Assembly (NCBI GenBank): GCA_019246375.1
Contig: JAFAQO010000259.1
Span: 1-7,494 of the forward strand
Length of the DNA: 7,494 bases
Source of the DNA: Mycobacterium sp.
GTDB lineage: Bacteria > Actinomycetota > Actinomycetes > Mycobacteriales > Mycobacteriaceae
Direction of reading: 5' to 3'
Shown: positions 1 to 7,494 of the stretch, in pieces
How the letters are laid out: every line of letters begins with the position of its first letter
Position numbering within the stretch: position 1 is the stretch's first letter
The notes under the pieces: model-generated
Told to the model about the DNA's origin: nothing
The model's database searches: none
The model's input: the letters and a program-made list of their open reading frames with translations, nothing else
Translations under genes and position numbers: made by a program

Positions 1-1134
1 GACGCCGGAATCCAGCCGCACGCCGGGTCCGGCCGGCGGGTCGAACCTGCTGACCGGGCCGGGCGCGGGCAAAAAGCCGCGGCCTGCGTCCTCGCCGTTG
101 ATCCGGAACTCGATAGCGTGGCCGCGCGGCGCCGGGTCCTCGGTGAAGCGGAGCTTCTCGTTGGCGGCGATGCGGAACTGCTCCAGCACCAGGTCGATGC
201 CGGAGGTCTCCTCGCTGACCGGGTGCTCCACCTGGAGCCGGGTGTTGACCTCCAGGAAGGAGATCAGGCCGTCCTGGCCGACCAGGTATTCGACGGTGCC
301 GGCGCCGTAGTAGTGGGCCTCTTTGCAGATCCGCTTGGCCGACTCGTGAATCTCCTTGCGCTGCGCGTCCGTCAGGAACGGCGCCGGCGCCTCCTCGACC
401 AGCTTCTGGAATCGACGCTGCAATGAGCAGTCACGGGTGCCGGCGACGACGACGTTGCCGTGCTGGTCGGCGATCACCTGCGCCTCGACGTGACGGGGCT
501 TGTCGAGGTAGCGCTCCACGAAGCATTCGCCGCGGCCAAAGGCGGCCACGGCCTCGCGCACCGCCGACTCGTACAGGTGGGGGATCTCGTCGATGGTGCG
601 GGCCACTTTCATGCCCTTGCCGCCGCCGCCGAAGGCGGCCTTGATTGCGATCGGCACGCCGTATTCCTGCGCGAAGGCCACTACCTCGTCGGCGTCCTTG
701 ACCGGGTCCGGGGTGCCGGGCACCAGCGGGGCCTGGGCGCGGGCGGCGATATGCCGGGCGGTGACCTTGTCACCGAGGTCGCGGATCGACTGGGGGCTGG
801 GCCCGATCCAGATCAGGCCGGCGTCGATGACCGCCTGCGCGAAGTCGGCGTTTTCCGACAGGAAGCCGTAGCCGGGGTGGATCGCGTTGGCGCCGGACTT
901 GGCGGCGGCGTCGAGGATCTTGCCGAAGTCCAGGTATGACTCCCCCGAGGTTTGACCGCCCAGGGCGAACGCCTCGTCGGCCAGCCGCACGTGCGGTGCG
1001 TCGGCATCAGGTTCGGCGTACACGGCCACACTGGGCAGGCCGGCATCCCGGGCCGCGCGGATCACCCGGACCGCGATCTCACCGCGATTGGCGACGAGGA
1101 CCTTGGTGATCTTCGAGCTGGCGTGACTGGGCAC
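1..1134 (-). CDS. accA3: AccA3, acyl-CoA carboxylase alpha subunit, N-terminal biotin carboxylase part (cut by window edge)
   Basis: This is the biotin carboxylase half of the alpha subunit shared by the mycobacterial acyl-CoA carboxylases. It carboxylates biotin with ATP and bicarbonate and passes the carboxyl group to AccD-type beta subunits in the cytoplasm. The first 378 residues are visible in one uninterrupted frame. Seen in order are the N-terminal fold ([14 protein letters not shown], residues 11-24), GDKVTAR with Lys123, the ATP-grasp glycine loop FGGGGKGM (168-175), and the catalytic stretch [11 protein letters not shown]. In that stretch Glu295, Asn297 and Arg299 match Glu288, Asn290 and Arg292 of E. 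coli AccC. The family is about 600 residues long, so the rest of the carboxylase C-domain and the biotin carrier domain lie off the left edge. The GTG start at 1134 is chosen because a perfect AGGAGG lies 4 bases upstream. The paralogues AccA1 and AccA2 are less likely, given the neighbours and the start sequence. Confidence 0.96.
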   Translation of the reverse strand, partial: MPSHASSKITKVLVANRGEIAVRVIRAARDAGLPSVAVYAEPDADAPHVRLADEAFALGGQTSGESYLDFGKILDAAAKSGANAIHPGYGFLSENADFAQAVIDAGLIWIGPSPQSIRDLGDKVTARHIAARAQAPLVPGTPDPVKDADEVVAFAQEYGVPIAIKAAFGGGGKGMKVARTIDEIPHLYESAVREAVAAFGRGECFVERYLDKPRHVEAQVIADQHGNVVVAGTRDCSLQRRFQKLVEEAPAPFLTDAQRKEIHESAKRICKEAHYYGAGTVEYLVGQDGLISFLEVNTRLQVEHPVSEETSGIDLVLEQFRIAANEKLRFTEDPAPRGHAIEFRINGEDAGRGFLPAPGPVSRFDPPAGPGVRLDSGV

Positions 1135-1138
1135 TGCG

Positions 1139-1144
1139 CCTCCT
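1139..1144 (-). promoter_or_regulatory. Ribosome binding site of accA3
   Basis: On the minus strand the sequence reads AGGAGG, then CGCA, then the GTG start of accA3. It is the strongest Shine-Dalgarno sequence in the window and fixes the start at 1134. Most other genes here have weak sites and appear to rely on stop/start overlaps or leaderless starts. This suggests that accA3 is translated at a high rate independently of its upstream neighbours. Confidence 0.85.
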
Positions 1145-1158
1145 GTATGACCGGACAC

Positions 1159-1189
1159 TTTTCTTGGAACGTCTCTAAGAGATTTTCTT
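1159..1189 (-). promoter_or_regulatory. Palindrome flanked by direct repeats upstream of accA3, possible operator
   Basis: The core is an 11-base palindrome TCTCTNAGAGA at 1172-1182. On either side lies the heptamer TTTTCTT (AAGAAAA on the gene strand), at 1159-1165 and 1183-1189, 24 bases apart start to start. The block is AT-rich in a GC-rich genome and sits 25 to 55 bases upstream of the accA3 start. That position would suit a regulator binding site or a leader element. The structure is seen directly, but the function is inferred and I do not recognise the motif as the site of a named regulator. Confidence 0.35.
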
Positions 1190-1206
1190 ACATCGATGCC
1201 GGGGGA

Positions 1207-1212
1207 AGTTTA
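1207..1212 (-). promoter_or_regulatory. Possible -10 box (TAAACT) for accA3
   Basis: In the 116-base gap before accA3 this is the only hexamer I found fitting the mycobacterial TANNNT -10 pattern on the gene strand. The transcript would begin near 1200 and carry a leader of roughly 65 bases that includes the palindrome at 1172-1182. No convincing TTGACA-like -35 box lies 16 to 19 bases upstream, where the bases read CATTCG or similar. The call therefore rests on the hexamer and the AT-rich context alone. Confidence 0.25.
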
Positions 1213-1230
1213 TGCGCCGCGCCGTGCGCC

Positions 1231-1262
1231 GAATGATCCGGTGTCCCCATTCAGCCGGATTC
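1231..1262 (-). other. Weak inverted repeat across the stop codon of the SufE-like gene
   Basis: The arms ATCCGG (1236-1241) and CCGGAT (1255-1260) could pair around a 13-base loop, and a few more pairs form if three bases bulge out. The stop codon of the SufE-like gene lies in the loop. No run of T follows on the minus strand, so this is not a classical terminator. It could weakly reduce read-through into accA3 or mean nothing. Confidence 0.2.
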
Positions 1263-1670
1263 GCGCAGTCGCCGCTTGATCCGGGCCAGCATGGCCGACA
1301 TGCCGCGCAGCCGCAGGGGACTGATCAGAGCCGCCAGGCCCAGGTCGGTGTAGAAATCCTCGGGCACGGCCAGGATGTCGTCGGCGGGTTGCTCATCCAA
1401 ACCGGTGGCCAGGATCGAGGCAAACCCCCGCGTGGTGGGCGCTTCAGCCGGTGCGCTGAAATGCAGCCGCACCCGATCCGGGTCGCTGGCATCGACGTGC
1501 AGGAAAAGCGGCGACTGGCACTCAGGCACCGGTTCCATCGCCGCCTCTTCCAGATCGGTCGGCAGCGGCGGCAACTCGTCGGCGAATTCGAGCAGCAGCT
1601 TGAGCTTGTCCTGACCCTGCACTTCGGCGAAGTCGGACACTACCTCGGCCAGCGGCGCGGGCAGGCTCAT
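1251..1670 (-). CDS. SufE-like sulfur acceptor protein (Rv3284 type)
   Basis: A 139-residue protein of the SufE family, whose members accept a persulfide sulfur on one cysteine and pass it on, in E. coli to the SufBCD iron-sulfur scaffold. The key loop reads [14 protein letters not shown] and its cysteine is residue 51, the same number as the catalytic Cys51 of E. coli SufE. Cysteine 51 is the only cysteine in the protein. Near the C-terminus SPLRLRGM resembles the conserved region with which the family ends. The length matches SufE. The ATG at 1670 overlaps the sseA stop as ATGA (1667-1670), so translation is probably coupled and the start is well fixed. No SufS cysteine desulfurase is adjacent. 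The direct sulfur partner is more likely the neighbouring rhodanese SseA, as has been proposed for M. tuberculosis. Confidence 0.92.
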   Translation of the reverse strand: MSLPAPLAEVVSDFAEVQGQDKLKLLLEFADELPPLPTDLEEAAMEPVPECQSPLFLHVDASDPDRVRLHFSAPAEAPTTRGFASILATGLDEQPADDILAVPEDFYTDLGLAALISPLRLRGMSAMLARIKRRLRESG

Positions 1671-2560
1671 AAAACCGGTACGGCTCCCGGCTCTTCGCCC
1701 GCCACGATTGGAACCCGCACGGTGTTGCCCCACTCGGTCCAGGAGCCGTCGTAATTGCGCACACCGGGAATACCGAGGAGATGCGTCAGCACGAACCAGG
1801 TGTGGCTGGACCGCTCGCCGATACGGCAATAGACGACGGTCTTGTCGTCCGGTTCGATGAACCCGTAGAGCTGCTCGAGTTCGTCGCGTTTGCGAAAGCG
1901 CCCGTTCTCGTCGGCGGCTTTCCCCCAGGGAATCGATCGTGCGGTGGGTATGTGGCCGGCGCGCAGGGCGCCTTCCTCCGGATAGTCGGGCATGTGGGTC
2001 CGTTCGCCGGTGTACTCCTGCGGCGAGCGGACATCGATCAGCGGCTGGGACCCCAGGACAGCGAGCACGTCGTCTTTGAATGCGCGGATCGGTTCGTCGT
2101 TGCGCTGCACGACGGGGTACCCGGTCGACGCCTTGGCCGGTACGTCCAGGGTGGTGTCGCGGCCTTCGGCGAGCCACAGATCGCGCCCGCCGTTGAGCAG
2201 CCGGACGTCGGGGTGGCCGAATAACGTGAAGACCCAGAGCGCATAGGCCGCCCACCAATTGCTCTTGTCGCCGTAGATGACCACGGTGTCTTCGCGGGCG
2301 ATGCCCTTGCGGTTCATTAGTTCAGCGAATTGCTCACCGTTGATGTAGTCGCGCACCCTGGGATCGTTGAGGTCGGTGTGCCAGTCGACCTTGACCGCAC
2401 CGGGAATGTGACCGACGTCGTAAAGCAGGACGTCCTCGTCGGATTCGACGATGGCCAGGCCGGGCCTGCCCATGTTGCCCGCCAGCCAGTCGGCCGTGAC
2501 CAGCCGTTCGGGATGGGCGTAGCCGGCCAGGGTGGGGCTCGGATCTGCTGGTAGCGGCAC
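1667..2560 (-). CDS. sseA: SseA, thiosulfate sulfurtransferase (tandem rhodanese)
   Basis: A 297-residue cytoplasmic rhodanese that moves a sulfane sulfur from a donor such as thiosulfate to a thiol acceptor through a cysteine persulfide. Two rhodanese domains are visible, at about residues 18-135 and 160-290, each with a GHIP motif (50-53 and 202-205). The C-terminal domain is the active one, with loop YCRIGERSS and catalytic Cys245 after DVRSPQEY. The matching loop of the first domain reads YGDKS, with Asp98 in place of the cysteine, so that domain is structural, as is usual in tandem rhodaneses. The GTG start at 2560 has only a poor ribosome binding site but is the first start in a clean N-terminus. 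The stop overlaps the start of the SufE-like gene by four bases, which ties the two products together. Length and sequence fit M. tuberculosis SseA (Rv3283). Confidence 0.95.
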   Translation of the reverse strand: MPLPADPSPTLAGYAHPERLVTADWLAGNMGRPGLAIVESDEDVLLYDVGHIPGAVKVDWHTDLNDPRVRDYINGEQFAELMNRKGIAREDTVVIYGDKSNWWAAYALWVFTLFGHPDVRLLNGGRDLWLAEGRDTTLDVPAKASTGYPVVQRNDEPIRAFKDDVLAVLGSQPLIDVRSPQEYTGERTHMPDYPEEGALRAGHIPTARSIPWGKAADENGRFRKRDELEQLYGFIEPDDKTVVYCRIGERSSHTWFVLTHLLGIPGVRNYDGSWTEWGNTVRVPIVAGEEPGAVPVL

Positions 2561-2621
2561 ACTTCGAGCCTACCGCGACGGTCGACCTTCTATAGGCTGG
2601 ACCGTAGCCTGCTGGACGGCT

Positions 2622-2849
2622 TTAGACGCTCAGCGCGACCTCATAGGCCACGGCAAAGCGCCGGGCGTCCGCCTTCGGACGGAACAACGGGCCGCCGTCG
2701 GGGCACCAGCTGACCACCCGCAGAAGTTGCTTGCCCGGCGATAACTGTTGATAGACGACGTCGGTGAGTGCGGCGCGAAGCCGCTCCACGTCGTAGCAGT
2801 CGATGTCCCGCGATACTTCAACGTCCCACATGGTTTCTTCCACAGGCAT
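2622..2849 (-). CDS. Small hypothetical protein between maf and sseA
   Basis: I do not recognise this 75-residue ORF. Its codon use looks real: most codons end in G or C, as in the neighbours, and the composition is that of a soluble mixed-charge protein (MPVEETMWDVEVSRDI at the start, FAVAYEVALSV at the end). There is no signal peptide, membrane segment or metal-binding pattern. Two cysteines (residues 18 and 49) are far apart. It lies in the operon direction, 97 bases after maf and 61 bases before sseA, without overlap. The ATG at 2849 has only a TGGGG-like site. An in-frame ATG at 2831 follows GGAAGA at 4 bases and may be the true start, giving 69 residues. The frame stays open upstream but offers no ATG or GTG as far as the end of maf. 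Function unknown. Confidence 0.65.
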   Translation of the reverse strand: MPVEETMWDVEVSRDIDCYDVERLRAALTDVVYQQLSPGKQLLRVVSWCPDGGPLFRPKADARRFAVAYEVALSV

Positions 2850-2946
2850 TGCCCCAGTGTCTGCTGCACGACGGTCGAACCGGGCAACGCTGTTCGGTAT
2901 GCCCTCGCATCGAACCGGTTTCGGTTGTGTTGCGATCAGGTCTCGA

Positions 2947-3579
2947 TCAACCAGCCGGCCATAGTGCGGCGACGGACAACCCGACGCGGCTCAGCATGCG
3001 GCGCAGCAGCGGCAGGCTCAGTCCGATGACGTTGGACGGGTCGCCCTCGATGCGGTCGACGAACCAGCCGCCCAGCCCGTCGAGGGTGAACCCGCCTGCC
3101 ACGTGCAGTGGTTCGCCGCTGGCGAGATAGGCCTCGAGGTCCGCGGTGGTCGGCTTGGCGAAATGCACTGTGGTAGTAGCGAACTCAGCTTCGCACCGAC
3201 TGGGCTGGCCGTCGAGCAAGCGCACCACGGCGTGGCCGGTGTACAGCCGCCCGGACCGGTCGCCCATCAATCGCCACTGGTTTCGCGCGGCGTCGGCTGA
3301 TCCGGGTTTGCCGACCAGCCGGCCGTCGATCTCCAGCATCGAATCACAGCCGATGACAAGGCAATCCGCGGCGACGGCCCGGTCGACGTCGGCTGTGACC
3401 CGCTCGGCCTTGGCCCGGGCCAGCGCACAGACGACGGCGCCGGGTGCGGCATCGGGTCCCTGGTCGGCGACGATCACGTCTTCATCGACGCCGGATACCT
3501 GGACCAGCGGATCGATGCCGGCCTGACGTAGCACGTTCAGGCGGCCCGGTGAGGCGGACCCGAGCACCACGCGGATCAT
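2947..3579 (-). CDS. maf: Maf-family nucleoside triphosphate pyrophosphatase (Rv3282 type)
   Basis: Maf proteins hydrolyse non-canonical or excess nucleoside triphosphates to monophosphate and pyrophosphate, and some influence septum formation. Numbered from the ATG at 3579 the protein has 210 residues. The family signatures are present: LGSASPGRL (6-14) for the N-terminal S-x-x-R loop, CDSML with the putative metal-binding or catalytic Asp79, GKP with Lys91, YTG near residue 114, and [14 protein letters not shown] (179-192) for the C-terminal GxxxNVxGLPL motif. A GTG at 3588 would add three residues. The ATG is preferred because it overlaps the stop of the 19-codon ORF as ATGA and gives the usual family start just before the first beta strand. 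Substrate specificity cannot be read from the sequence. The position downstream of accE5 matches M. tuberculosis, and no functional link to the carboxylase is evident. Confidence 0.93.
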   Translation of the reverse strand: MIRVVLGSASPGRLNVLRQAGIDPLVQVSGVDEDVIVADQGPDAAPGAVVCALARAKAERVTADVDRAVAADCLVIGCDSMLEIDGRLVGKPGSADAARNQWRLMGDRSGRLYTGHAVVRLLDGQPSRCEAEFATTTVHFAKPTTADLEAYLASGEPLHVAGGFTLDGLGGWFVDRIEGDPSNVIGLSLPLLRRMLSRVGLSVAALWPAG

Positions 3580-3631
3580 CGGCGCCACTGCTCGATCTCG
3601 GCTGCGCCGGCATCATCGTCGTCGGCGTGGG

Positions 3632-3635
<4 letters not shown>
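3576..3635 (-). CDS. Possible 19-residue ORF fitted between accE5 and maf
   Basis: The 44 bases between the accE5 stop and the outermost maf start contain most of a tiny frame that reads [19 protein letters not shown]. Its ATG overlaps the accE5 stop (ATGA, 3632-3635) and its TGA overlaps the maf ATG (ATGA, 3576-3579), so it joins the two genes with no spare base. Most third positions are G or C, consistent with translation. The peptide is strongly acidic at its front and basic at its end, with no membrane segment. It could be a real microprotein, or simply a frame that lets terminating ribosomes step from accE5 to maf. No family is recognisable at this length. Confidence 0.45.
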
Positions 3636-5658
<2,023 letters not shown>

Positions 5659-5659
5659 T

Positions 5660-5665
5660 TAAGCT
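5660..5665 (+). promoter_or_regulatory. Candidate -10 box TAAGCT for birA
   Basis: TAAGCT is followed by GGGCGGCG and then the birA ATG, again exactly 8 bases. This fits a leaderless or near-leaderless transcript, although the GGGCGG next to the ATG could act as a weak ribosome binding site on a longer mRNA. The 108-base gap between the divergent genes thus carries one such box at each end, pointing outward. Confidence 0.4.
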
Positions 5666-5673
5666 GGGCGGCG

Positions 5674-6492
5674 ATGGACCGCGATTCGCTCCGGCCGCCA
5701 CTGGACGCGGCGGCGTTGCGCGACGGCCTGGTCGGTCCGGGCATGCCGTGGCGCCGGCTCGACGTCGTCAATGAAACTGGATCCACCAACGCCGACCTGC
5801 TCGACCGTTCGGGAGCCGGTAACGACATCGACGGCTCGGTCCTGCTCGCCGAATACCAGCACGTCGGGCGGGGCCGGCACGGCCGGCACTGGCAAGCGCC
5901 GCCGCGCGCGCAGATCGCCTTATCCGTCGGAATCGACGGGTCGTCGGTGCCGCACTCGGGCTGGGGCTGGCTGCCTCTGGCCACCGGTGTCGCGGTGGTT
6001 GACGCACTGAACGCGGTGGCCGGGGTAGACGCGGTAGGGCTGAAGTGGCCCAATGACGTGCTGGCCGGTGACGGCAAGCTCGCCGGAATCCTCACCGAAG
6101 TCGCCGCACCGGCGTCGGCGATCGTGGTGGGGCTGGGCCTGAACGTGACCCTGACCGCCGACGAAGTGCCCGATCCGGCGGCCACGTCGCTGCTGATGCT
6201 GGGATCGTCCGCGACTGATCGGAACGTATTGGCGCGCCGCATACTTCGCGAATTAGCTCGCCGTATCGACGCCTGGCGCGCCGCCGGCGGGGCCGATGCG
6301 GCGCTGGTCGCGGATTATCAGCGCTACAGCCTGACGCTGGGCACGCGGGTCCGGGCCACGCTGCCCGGCAACAAAGAAGTCGTCGGCATTGCCCGAGTCG
6401 TCGACGAGCTGGGCCAATTGCACGTCGACACCGGCGGCGAAGTAGTGACCATATCGGCCGGCGATATCGCCCATTTACGCTCCACCGCATAA
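5674..6492 (+). CDS. birA: BirA, biotin-protein ligase (no DNA-binding domain)
   Basis: BirA activates biotin with ATP to biotinyl-5'-AMP and attaches it to the lysine of biotin carrier domains such as the one in AccA3. The 272-residue protein shows the catalytic domain from about residue 28 to 215: TGSTN (35-39), the biotin-binding loop GRGRHGRHW (65-73, equivalent to GRGRRG in E. coli), KWPND (124-128), GKLAGIL (134-140) with Lys135, and GLGLNV (153-158). The SH3-like C-terminal domain follows at about 222-270. There is no N-terminal helix-turn-helix, so this is a group I ligase that is not itself a repressor. The ATG at 5674 fits the M. tuberculosis N-terminus (DRDxLRPPLD). It is divergent from accD5, so ligase and substrate genes share an intergenic region. 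The next gene follows after 24 bases, probably on the same transcript. Confidence 0.96.
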   Translation: MDRDSLRPPLDAAALRDGLVGPGMPWRRLDVVNETGSTNADLLDRSGAGNDIDGSVLLAEYQHVGRGRHGRHWQAPPRAQIALSVGIDGSSVPHSGWGWLPLATGVAVVDALNAVAGVDAVGLKWPNDVLAGDGKLAGILTEVAAPASAIVVGLGLNVTLTADEVPDPAATSLLMLGSSATDRNVLARRILRELARRIDAWRAAGGADAALVADYQRYSLTLGTRVRATLPGNKEVVGIARVVDELGQLHVDTGGEVVTISAGDIAHLRSTA

Positions 6493-6516
6493 TGCGGCCG
6501 TGAGTAGAGTGCCAGC

Positions 6517-7035
6517 GTGCGCTACCCCGACAACGTGCTGGCCGGTGACGAACAGGTTGTCCTGCACCGGCACCCACACTGGAAGCGCCTGATCGGGGCG
6601 GTGGTCGTGCTCATCGTGACCACCGCGCTGGCGTCGTTCGGGGCCGCAGTCGTCAACGCAACGGACTGGCAACCAAACGCCAAGAACGTGGTCTTCGGTG
6701 TGGTGTGGTCGGTTTGGCTAGTTGTTGTCGGCTGGCTGACGCTGTGGCCCTTCTGCAACTGGCTGACCACGCACTTCGTCATCACCGACCGGCGGGTGAT
6801 GTTTCGCCGCGGTGTGTTGAGCCGCAGTGGGATCGATATTCCGCTGGCCCGGATCAACAGCGTGGAATTCCGGCACGGCATCATCGACCGGATGTTGCGC
6901 ACCGGGACGCTGATCATCGAGTCGGCGTCACAAGAACCGTTGGAGTTCTACGACGTTCCGCGCGTACGCCAGGCGCACGCGCTGCTGTATCACGAGGTTC
7001 TCGACACGCTCGGATCGGACGAGTCATCGAGCTGA
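6517..7035 (+). CDS. Membrane-anchored bacterial PH-domain protein (Rv3278c type)
   Basis: A 172-residue conserved mycobacterial membrane protein of unknown function. Two hydrophobic segments, at about residues 24-46 and 57-79, anchor it in the membrane. They are followed by a bacterial pleckstrin-homology (YdbT/bPH_2-like) domain at about 80-160, recognisable by THFVITDRRVMFRRGVL, SGIDIPLARINSVEF and TGTLIIESASQEPLEFYDVP. The cytoplasmic side for the PH domain is inferred. Such domains are thought to bind partners or lipids at the membrane, but no substrate is known to me. The GTG at 6517 is the first usable start after an in-frame TAG at 6505-6507; its ribosome binding site is weak. It lies 24 bases after birA. 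Its last 46 bases overlap the opposing GtrA-family gene. Confidence 0.92.
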   Translation: MRYPDNVLAGDEQVVLHRHPHWKRLIGAVVVLIVTTALASFGAAVVNATDWQPNAKNVVFGVVWSVWLVVVGWLTLWPFCNWLTTHFVITDRRVMFRRGVLSRSGIDIPLARINSVEFRHGIIDRMLRTGTLIIESASQEPLEFYDVPRVRQAHALLYHEVLDTLGSDESSS

Positions 7036-7494
7036 GAAAACCGGCTACCGCGCGGCCGCCAGGCACGCATCAGCGTGACGGTGCCGCCGCCCTCTTCCAG
7101 GTTGTCCTCGAAGACTTCGGCGATCCCGCCGGCGGTAAGGGCCGATTCCAGCGCCTTCTCCTGGTTGCGGCCGAACTCGTCGGGGAAGACCCAACGCCGG
7201 AACGCCCAGAAGCGGAACGCCATCTGCAGCAGGTTGCCGATGATGTAGGCCGAGATGAAGTCGGCGATGTTCTCCACAGTCAGCGACACCGCCGGCACCC
7301 GCAGCTGCAAGATGTAGCTGGAAAACCACAGCGGCGCCATCGAGAGCAGCACCCCCACGCCGCTGAACGCGAAGAACAGCAGCGCCTCGTGGTGGCGCTC
7401 GCGGCCGCCGCGGTTGCGGAAGCTCCACTCCCGGTTCAGCACGTAGGACGCGATGACAGCGACGATCCCGGCGATGACCTTGGCGGTCACCGGC
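6990..7494 (-). CDS. GtrA-family membrane protein, C-terminal part (Rv3277 type, cut by window edge)
   Basis: The frame is open to the right edge, and 167 residues plus the stop are visible. SYVLNREWSFRNRGG and later GNLLQMAFRFWAFRRWVFP are typical of GtrA-like proteins, in which a four-helix membrane domain moves or supports polyprenyl-linked sugars for cell-envelope glycosylation. Hydrophobic stretches are visible at about visible residues 3-18, 37-60 and 75-92. A charged cytoplasmic-type tail of about 65 residues follows. The start lies outside the window: the GTG at 7490 is inside the protein and should not be taken as the start, because homologues are markedly longer. The last 46 bases overlap the PH-domain gene in a convergent arrangement. 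The sugar substrate cannot be inferred from this fragment. Confidence 0.88.
   Translation of the reverse strand, partial: PVTAKVIAGIVAVIASYVLNREWSFRNRGGRERHHEALLFFAFSGVGVLLSMAPLWFSSYILQLRVPAVSLTVENIADFISAYIIGNLLQMAFRFWAFRRWVFPDEFGRNQEKALESALTAGGIAEVFEDNLEEGGGTVTLMRAWRPRGSRFSQLDDSSDPSVSRTS

Noticed and set aside
460..939. A 159-codon plus-strand ORF opposite accA3
   Set aside because: It is antisense to the biotin carboxylase domain, whose motifs are unmistakable on the other strand.
1251..2258. A 335-codon version of the SufE-like gene
   Set aside because: The extra front part is an arginine-rich out-of-frame reading of sseA. The SufE domain begins at the ATG at 1670, which overlaps the sseA stop and gives the family length.
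2589..2594. TATAGA on the minus strand upstream of sseA as a -10 box
   Set aside because: It resembles a -10 element, but no -35 lies at 16 to 19 bases and TATAGA does not end in the conserved T. Read-through from upstream genes is a sufficient explanation.
2875..2919. TCGAACCGG occurring twice (2875-2883 and 2910-2918) in the gap before the small ORF
   Set aside because: Two short GC-rich copies 35 bases apart, with no symmetry and no promoter-like sequence; compatible with chance.
2850..2946. Extension of the small ORF upstream into the maf end
   Set aside because: The frame is open, but I find no ATG or GTG in it between the maf stop and 2849, so translation from further upstream is unlikely.
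7020..7075. A GC-rich stretch after the PH-domain gene as an intrinsic terminator
   Set aside because: I could not form a stable simple stem followed by a T run on either strand, and the bases are part of the GtrA-family coding sequence.

Overview
This window looks like chromosomal DNA from a Mycobacterium, probably a slow-growing non-tuberculous species. The DNA is GC-rich, GTG starts are common, and gene order and protein sequences follow the M. tuberculosis Rv3277 to Rv3285 block closely, from memory and without a search. It is a core-genome region. I see no insertion sequence, phage gene, tRNA, rRNA or CRISPR array.

Layout. Seven genes run leftward as one probable transcription unit that starts near 5565. 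In transcription order they are accD5 (carboxyltransferase), accE5 (epsilon subunit), a possible 19-codon ORF, maf (nucleotide pyrophosphatase family), an unrecognised 75-codon ORF, sseA (rhodanese), a SufE-like gene, and then accA3 (biotin carboxylase half visible, cut by the left edge). Several junctions are stop/start overlaps of GTGA or ATGA type: accD5/accE5, accE5/19-codon ORF, 19-codon ORF/maf and sseA/sufE. accA3 follows a 116-base AT-richer gap with a strong ribosome binding site, and probably has additional regulation of its own. Rightward from 5674 run birA (biotin-protein ligase) and a bacterial PH-domain membrane protein. A GtrA-family membrane protein gene enters from the right edge on the minus strand and overlaps the PH-domain gene tail to tail by 46 bases.

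How they fit together. AccA3, AccD5 and AccE5 are subunits of the mycobacterial acyl-CoA carboxylases that make malonyl- and methylmalonyl-CoA for fatty acid, methyl-branched lipid and mycolate synthesis. BirA attaches biotin to the carrier domain of AccA3, which lies outside this window. SseA and the SufE-like protein form a sulfur-handling pair inserted between the carboxylase genes.

The least ordinary observations are three. One is the 19-codon ORF fitted exactly between accE5 and maf with four-base overlaps at both ends. The second is a mirrored pair of TAAGCT boxes, each exactly 8 bases from the start codons of the divergent genes accD5 and birA, which suggests leaderless or near-leaderless transcripts. 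The third is a palindrome flanked by direct repeats ahead of accA3. I found no clearly new multi-gene system.
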